DNA of 58,124 nucleotides. It comes from Actinomycetes bacterium. Its GTDB lineage: Bacteria; Actinomycetota; Actinomycetes; Streptosporangiales; Streptosporangiaceae. Shown here piece by piece: positions 52,997 to 58,124 of the stretch. Positions within the stretch are counted from its first letter, which is position 1. Every line of letters starts with the position of its first letter. The notes beneath the pieces were generated by a model. The model made no database searches. It had not been told where the DNA came from and saw nothing but the letters and a program-made list of their open reading frames with translations. Location of the stretch: positions 1 to 58,124 of the forward strand of contig JAOPYO010000361.1 in the NCBI GenBank assembly GCA_025964575.1, given 5' to 3'. Position numbers and translations under genes: made by a program.

Positions 52997-53130
52997 GGAC
53001 CGACCCTCTGAGGACCGGATCCCCGAGTCAATCTTGGCCGGCCGGGAAACTCGAGACCCCCGGCACCGCAAGGGATCGCGTCGACCTCCCGGAGAGTCCC
53101 CATCAAACGGGCGTTTATCCGCCGAAGCTG

Positions 53131-53799
53131 TCAGGCGGCGCCGGTGCGGTAGACGACGAAGGAGACCGCGATGTACTGCAGCACGTACGCGGCGACGGTG
53201 AGCGCGTGGAAGACCTCGTGGAATCCGAACCACCGGGGCGAAGGGTCCGGTCTGCGCAGCCCGTAGACGAGCCCCCCTACGCTGTACAGCACGCCGCCCA
53301 GGATCACCAGTACGGCGACCACCACCCCCGTGCCCTTCAGGAACTGCGGTATGAAGAACGTCGCGACCCAGCCCAGCCCGAGGTAGAGGGCGGTGTAGAG
53401 CCAGCGTGGCGCCTGCACCCACAGCACCCGGAACAGCACACCGGCGATCGCCCCGGTCCAGACGACCGACAGGACCAGAATCCGCACCTCGCCACGCAGG
53501 ATGAGCAGCGCGAAAGGGGTGTACGTCCCCGCGATGATCAAGTAGATGTTCGCGTGGTCGAACCGCCGGAGCATGGCGTCCACCTTCGCGGACCAGTGCC
53601 CGCGATGGTAGGCGCCCGACACCCCGAAGAGCAGCGCCGAGGTCAGTGCGTAGACCGCGGCGGCCGACCGGGCGGCGAGGGTGGGGGCGAGCGCGACGAG
53701 CACCATGCCGGCGACCACGGCCGGCGGGAACGTCCCCGCGTGCAGCCAGCCCCGCAACTTCGGCTTCACTACCTGGGCCAGTTCTCCCGCACGCCCCAT
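53131..53799 (-). CDS. trhA: TrhA/hemolysin III family membrane protein (PAQR)
   Basis: The 222-residue protein has seven hydrophobic helices and the PAQR signatures: SALLFGVSGAYHRGHW (Ser and His of the first metal motif), DHANIYLIIAGTYTPFAL, and FHEVFHALTVAAYVLQYIAV near the C terminus with HxxxH. Bacterial members affect membrane energetics and lipid homeostasis, and may be zinc-dependent hydrolases. ATG 53799 follows GAGGGAGG. The stop is 134 bases upstream of the small repeat protein on the same strand. Confidence 0.92.
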   Translation of the reverse strand: MGRAGELAQVVKPKLRGWLHAGTFPPAVVAGMVLVALAPTLAARSAAAVYALTSALLFGVSGAYHRGHWSAKVDAMLRRFDHANIYLIIAGTYTPFALLILRGEVRILVLSVVWTGAIAGVLFRVLWVQAPRWLYTALYLGLGWVATFFIPQFLKGTGVVVAVLVILGGVLYSVGGLVYGLRRPDPSPRWFGFHEVFHALTVAAYVLQYIAVSFVVYRTGAA

Positions 53800-53906
53800 G
53801 CAACCTCCCTCGACCGATATCGCCAGGGTAACGACCCGACCCCGGGCCCGACCCGCCGTTCCGGCTTTCCCCTATCGTGACCACGCCACTGGGTAGAGTC
53901 GTGCAG

Positions 53907-54809
53907 ATGAAGATCGGTTTCGCGGTCCCGGTCACGGGGTCCTGGGCGACGCCCGCCAATCAGCTCCGGATCGCCGAACGCGCCGAGGATCTCGGCTATC
54001 ACTCGCTCTGGACCCTGCAGCGGCTACTCACCCCCGCGGACTCGGCCGACGAGACCTATCGCAACGTACCCGACCCGCTGGTCACGCTGGCCTATCTGGC
54101 AGGACGGACCACCCGGATCCGGCTCGGTGTGGCCGTCCTCAACCTGCCCTTCTTCTCCCCCGCTCTGCTCGCCAAGCAGGCCGCCACGCTCGACCACGTC
54201 TCGGACGGGCGGCTGGATCTCGGGCTGGGGCTGGGCTGGATGCCCGAGGAGTTCGCCGCGGCCGGCGTGCCGTACGAACGCCGTGGCGCGCGCGCCGATG
54301 AGTTCCTGCGGGCTCTGCGGGCACTGTGGACCGAGGAGATCAGCGAGTTCCACGGCGAGTTCTACGACTTCCCGGCCGTGCGGATGGATCCGAAACCGCT
54401 GCAATCGCCGTACCCACCTCTGCTGCTGGGCGGTATGTCCGAGCCCGCGCTGCGCCGGGCCGGCCGGCTGGCCGACGGCTGGGTGAGCCCCAGCCGGGCC
54501 GATCTCGGCAGCATCGGTACGTCGATCGCACGGGTGAAGACCGTCGCCGCGGAGGCGGGCCGCGACCCTGCGGCGCTGCGCTTCGTCTGCCGCGGAGTCG
54601 TACGGGTGCGTGCGGAGGATCAGGGACCGCTCACCGGGTCGCACCAGAAGATCCGCAGCGATCTGCGGGCACTCGAGGAACAGGGCATGACGGAGGTCTT
54701 CCTCGATCTCAACTTCGACCCCGAGGTCGGCGGCCCGCACGCAGACCCCGCACAGTCGATGCGCCGAGCCGAAGAGGCCCTGGAGGCCCTCGCCCCGTCC
54801 CTTTCGTGA
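53907..54809 (+). CDS. LLM class F420/flavin-dependent oxidoreductase
   Basis: A 300-residue luciferase-like TIM-barrel enzyme. Family blocks include IGFAVPVTGSWATPANQLRIAERAEDLGYHSLW, DPLVTLAYLAGRTTRIRLGVAVLNLPF, SDGRLDLGLGLGWMPEEF and PPLLLGGMSEPALRRAGRLADGW. In actinobacteria these usually use F420 or FMN; the substrate is unknown. TAGAGT at 53893-53898 stands 8 bases before ATG 53907, which has no ribosome-binding site, so the message may be leaderless. The TGA and last residues lie inside a perfect palindrome. Confidence 0.9.
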   Translation: MKIGFAVPVTGSWATPANQLRIAERAEDLGYHSLWTLQRLLTPADSADETYRNVPDPLVTLAYLAGRTTRIRLGVAVLNLPFFSPALLAKQAATLDHVSDGRLDLGLGLGWMPEEFAAAGVPYERRGARADEFLRALRALWTEEISEFHGEFYDFPAVRMDPKPLQSPYPPLLLGGMSEPALRRAGRLADGWVSPSRADLGSIGTSIARVKTVAAEAGRDPAALRFVCRGVVRVRAEDQGPLTGSHQKIRSDLRALEEQGMTEVFLDLNFDPEVGGPHADPAQSMRRAEEALEALAPSLS

Positions 54810-54852
54810 TCAGGCAATCGTTCGCCGAAGGATTGCCTGATCACGAAAGGGA
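54798..54852. terminator. Perfect palindrome shared by two convergent genes (palindrome family, copy C)
   Basis: Perfect 22-base arms 54798-54819 and 54831-54852 around an 11-base centre that can pair further (TTC-gcc-GAA). Each arm encodes the residues Ser-Leu-Ser and the TGA stop of one gene: the LLM oxidoreductase on the plus strand and the Lrp regulator on the minus strand. It is a strong bidirectional terminator and shares its TGATCA core with copies A and B. Confidence 0.85.
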
Positions 54853-55299
54853 GGTATGCCTGAGCTGTGGGGGGCGGCCCTCATACGGGGTGCTCAACAC
54901 GACGGTCGTGCGGGTGGAGACGTTGGCCGCGGTCCGAATCTGCTGCAGCAGATCCTCCAGCGCGCCCGGCGAGGCGACCCGCACTTTGAGGATGTAGTTC
55001 TCGTCCCCGGCCACCGAGTGGCAGGCCTCGATCTCCTGTAGGTGCGCGAGCCGGTCCGGGCAGTCATCGGGCGCCGACGGATCGATCGGTTTGATCGAGA
55101 TGAAGGCGGTCATCGGCAGGCCGATCTCCTCCGGATCCAGCTGCGCGGTGAAGCCCCGGATCACCCCGCGCTTCTCCAGTCGGCGCACTCGCTGGTGCAC
55201 GGCCGAGACGGACAGGCCGGTCTCCTTGGCCAGATCGGTGAAACTCATCCGGCCGTCGCGGGCCAGCAGCTCCATGATCTGGCGATCCATCTCCTCCAC
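54841..55299 (-). CDS. Lrp/AsnC family transcriptional regulator
   Basis: The 152-residue protein has an N-terminal helix-turn-helix (MSFTDLAKETGLSVSAVHQRVRRLEKRGVIRGF) and a C-terminal RAM/AsnC ligand domain (ACHSVAGDENYILKVRVASPGALEDLLQQI, then TRTTVVLSTPYEGRP). Such proteins sense amino acids and act as octamers. It is convergent with the LLM gene and lies downstream of the LacI-family gene with only 11 bases between them on the same strand. Confidence 0.92.
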   Translation of the reverse strand: MEEMDRQIMELLARDGRMSFTDLAKETGLSVSAVHQRVRRLEKRGVIRGFTAQLDPEEIGLPMTAFISIKPIDPSAPDDCPDRLAHLQEIEACHSVAGDENYILKVRVASPGALEDLLQQIRTAANVSTRTTVVLSTPYEGRPPQLRHTSLS

Positions 55300-55310
55300 A
55301 AATGGAGAAC

Positions 55311-56369
55311 TTACCGCGTACGAGACGATCGCGCGGAGCTACCGGGCATTCCAGCCGGAGGACCACAACTCCCTCGCACGACCAGCTCAGTGGGCAGCAC
55401 CACCGGACGGCCCCGCTCCCTGCGGGCAGGGTCGCGCAACAACAGCTCGGCGGCGCGATAACCCAGGTCACGAGCAGGGCGGGCCACCACCGTCAGCGGC
55501 GGCTCGCACAGCTCCGCCCACGGCACGTCGTCCACCATCGCGATCGACACGTCCGCCGGCACCCGGAGCGTCAGTTCGCGGGCTGCCAGCACCGCCGCCT
55601 CGCCGAGCAGATGACCGGCGGCGAGCACCGCCGTCACGTCGGAGCGGCGCTGGAACAGGCTGGCCGCGGCGGCATAGGCGCTGTCCGCCGTGGGCCGGGC
55701 ACGGACGATCAGAGCCTCGTCCACCGGCACCCCGAGGTCGGTGAGGGTGCCGCGGAACGCCTCTTCGCGGTCGCGGCCCGTGGTCACCGACAGCCGGCCG
55801 CCGAGGAACCCGATGCGCCGGTGGCCGAGCCCGACGAGGTACTCCACGACCGAGCGCACCCCGGCGCGCTCGTCGGCGACCACTGAGGGGACACCGATGA
55901 GTCCCTCGACGGTACGGCCGGCGAAGACCGCGGCGACCCCGATCCGGGCGACCGCCTCCCAGGTCGCGATGTCTCCGCTCCCGGGGATGGCGATGATCCC
56001 GTCCACCCGCTGTTCGACGAACCGGTCGATGATCTCGGCCTCGCGCACTGGGTCGTCATGGGCGGCATCGATGATGACGTACTCGCCCAGGGTCCGCGCG
56101 CAGTCCAGCACCCCCGCGGTGAGCTCGGCACAGAACGGATCGGTGATGTCGGGGATCAGCAGCCCGATGCTGCCGGTCCGCTGCAACTTGAGGCTGCGGC
56201 CGAGAGCGCTGGGCCGGTAGTCGAGTTCCCGGGCGGTCGCCAGGACACGGTCCCGGGTCGCCGCGCTGACCGATCCGGTGCCCGACAGCACCCGTGACAC
56301 GGTCGCGACCCCGACTCCGGCGGTGGCCGCGACGTCCTTGATGGTCACCGCCCTGCGGCTGATCGGCAC
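55311..56369 (-). CDS. LacI family transcriptional regulator
   Basis: The 352-residue regulator has the LacI helix-turn-helix and hinge (VTIKDVAATAGVGVATVSRVLSGTGSVSAATRDRVLATARELDYRPSALGRSLK) and a periplasmic-binding-protein-like effector domain (GLLIPDITDPFCAEL, DGIIAIPG, GHRRIGFLGG). It is divergent from the MsiK-type ATPase gene with a perfect LacI operator between, so it probably represses itself and the ATPase until a sugar signal binds. The GTG start follows GGAGGTGA. Confidence 0.92.
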   Translation of the reverse strand: MPISRRAVTIKDVAATAGVGVATVSRVLSGTGSVSAATRDRVLATARELDYRPSALGRSLKLQRTGSIGLLIPDITDPFCAELTAGVLDCARTLGEYVIIDAAHDDPVREAEIIDRFVEQRVDGIIAIPGSGDIATWEAVARIGVAAVFAGRTVEGLIGVPSVVADERAGVRSVVEYLVGLGHRRIGFLGGRLSVTTGRDREEAFRGTLTDLGVPVDEALIVRARPTADSAYAAAASLFQRRSDVTAVLAAGHLLGEAAVLAARELTLRVPADVSIAMVDDVPWAELCEPPLTVVARPARDLGYRAAELLLRDPARRERGRPVVLPTELVVRGSCGPPAGMPGSSARSSRTR

Positions 56370-56415
56370 CGCTCACCTCCCCATCAGATCGGTTCATCAT
56401 CGCAGGTTATCCCCA

Positions 56416-56433
56416 AATGGAAACGTTTCCATT
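56416..56433. promoter_or_regulatory. LacI-type operator, perfect palindrome
   Basis: AATGGAAACGTTTCCATT, an 18-base perfect palindrome containing the family consensus GGAAACGTTTCC. It lies 46 bases before the LacI-family start and 165 before the ATPase start. Confidence 0.85.
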
Positions 56434-56536
56434 ATGGCAGCGGCATCACCTACCGCGCCACTGCCCTGCCGCTCCGCAGCTCGCGCTGGCAAAGCCCCAG
56501 CCTGGCAACTCCTGGAGGTATCTGACGGATCCACTC

Positions 56537-56583
56537 TTGACAGGACATAGCGTGCCTGATGAAGTTCGTTGGAAACGTATTCA
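56537..56583 (+). promoter_or_regulatory. Promoter and second LacI half-site of the MsiK-type gene
   Basis: TTGACA at 56537-56542 is a full -35 hexamer; the -10 element, expected near 56560, is weak (TGAAGT). TGGAAACGTATTCA (56570-56583) differs at two places from the perfect operator core. It lies just downstream of the expected transcription start, a place where a repressor would block the polymerase or loop to the first site. Confidence 0.55.
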
Positions 56584-56598
56584 TAGAAAGGGTTCACG

Positions 56599-57855
<1,257 letters not shown>

Positions 57856-57870
57856 TCACCCACGACTGAG

Positions 57871-57905
57871 AGATGCCCCACAGTCCGATCGCCTGTGGGG
57901 CATCT
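57871..57905 (+). terminator. Terminator of the MsiK-type gene
   Basis: Perfect 13-base arms 57871-57883 and 57893-57905 around a 9-base loop, 15 bases after the stop. Confidence 0.8.
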
Positions 57906-57963
57906 TCATGCGTGCGAACCGCCGAGCACATGGGTGCGGAGCCTCCCTGTGCACAGCTCACCC

Positions 57964-57996
57964 ACAGTGTTGTCCACAGGCTGTGGACAACACTGT
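57964..57996 (-). terminator. Palindrome at the end of the right-edge permease gene, with two DnaA-box-like sequences
   Basis: Perfect 16-base arms 57964-57979 and 57981-57996 with a one-base centre. It includes the last base of the permease stop codon and probably ends that transcript. Each arm contains TTGTCCACA, identical to the DnaA box of high-GC actinobacteria, in inverted orientation (57970-57978 and 57982-57990). Confidence 0.6.
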
Positions 57997-58124
57997 CATT
58001 TGACGGAGCCGGCGAGGACTCCTTGGACGAAGTAGCGCTGGAAGGCGAAGAAGACGATGAGGGGGACGATCAGGGACAGGAATGATCCGGGGGCGATGAC
58101 GTCGAGGTTGGTGCCGAACTGGCG
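57996..58124 (-). CDS. Sugar ABC transporter permease, MalG type, C-terminal fragment (cut by window edge)
   Basis: The last 42 residues are in the window. They contain the end of the final loop (FGTNLDVIAPGSFLSL), the last helix (IVPLIVFFAFQRYF) and the MalG ending VQGVLAGSVK with a TGA at 57996-57998. It converges with the MsiK-type gene and is a third sugar importer near the shared ATPase. Confidence 0.85.
   Translation of the reverse strand, partial: RQFGTNLDVIAPGSFLSLIVPLIVFFAFQRYFVQGVLAGSVK

Noticed and set aside
52997..53959. Extension of the small repeat protein upstream to 53959
   Set aside because: It would cross the trhA gene in another frame; the ATG at 52996 with AGAGGG upstream starts the repeat-containing part.

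Overview
The window is 58 kb of GC-rich, densely coded DNA from an actinobacterium. Supporting signs are many GTG starts, ATGA/GTGA stop-start overlaps, RbpA with a SigR-type promoter, an Lnt-Ppm1-FxsA cluster, a MoxR-DUF58-VWA operon and an MsiK-type shared sugar ATPase. Gene content resembles Streptosporangiaceae or Streptomyces relatives, but the family is inference. I saw no tRNA, rRNA, CRISPR array, insertion sequence or prophage.

Region 1 (1-6190) is a plus-strand surface-polymer cluster: the end of one Stealth phosphotransferase, a Tat-exported PIG-L deacetylase with a beta-propeller-like tail, an unknown 343-residue protein, and a GT4 glycosyltransferase fused to a second Stealth phosphotransferase. 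Region 2 (6215-16437) is mixed housekeeping: a DUF4253 protein, signal peptidase I, a LysE remnant, a pseudokinase-like membrane protein, the MoxR-DUF58-VWA operon, an RsmC-like methyltransferase with a TrmH-type methyltransferase, an EF-hand protein divergent from a glycerophosphodiesterase, and an orphan Phd antitoxin divergent from ClpP. Region 3 (16500-30592) holds rbpA, the lnt-ppm1-fxsA operon, DUF2252 and DUF3616 proteins, an acyl-CoA dehydrogenase, DoxX, an IclR regulator, a cNMP-binding histidine kinase next to a response regulator fused to a thioredoxin-reductase-like flavoprotein, a DUF6292-like protein and a DUF1707-FHA protein.

Region 4 (30638-37687) is a sugar operon: ROK repressor, lipoprotein binding protein, two permeases, a possible 35-residue peptide, a GH4 glycosidase and a BadF-type kinase, ended by a long hairpin. 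Region 5 (37919-46821) has a giant BTAD/AAA regulator, an MMPL exporter, a small Cys/His protein, and an MFS exporter divergent from a GlxA-type regulator. Region 6 (46883-51517, minus) is a second sugar operon: ROK, an NgcE-like binding protein, NgcF and NgcG. Its ROK repressor and its operator palindrome closely match those of region 4. Neither operon encodes an ATPase. The likely shared ATPase is the MsiK-type protein at 56599-57855, which sits behind a perfect LacI-type operator and a divergent LacI-family gene. A third sugar permease enters at the right edge.

Region 7 (51681-55299) contains a possible untranslated transcript, an uncharacterised pair (a 90-residue protein with an internal repeat, abutting a membrane protein), a TrhA/hemolysin III protein, an LLM flavin oxidoreductase and an Lrp regulator. 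The last two share a perfect palindrome that encodes the end of both. Related palindromes recur at three other gene ends or gaps in the window.
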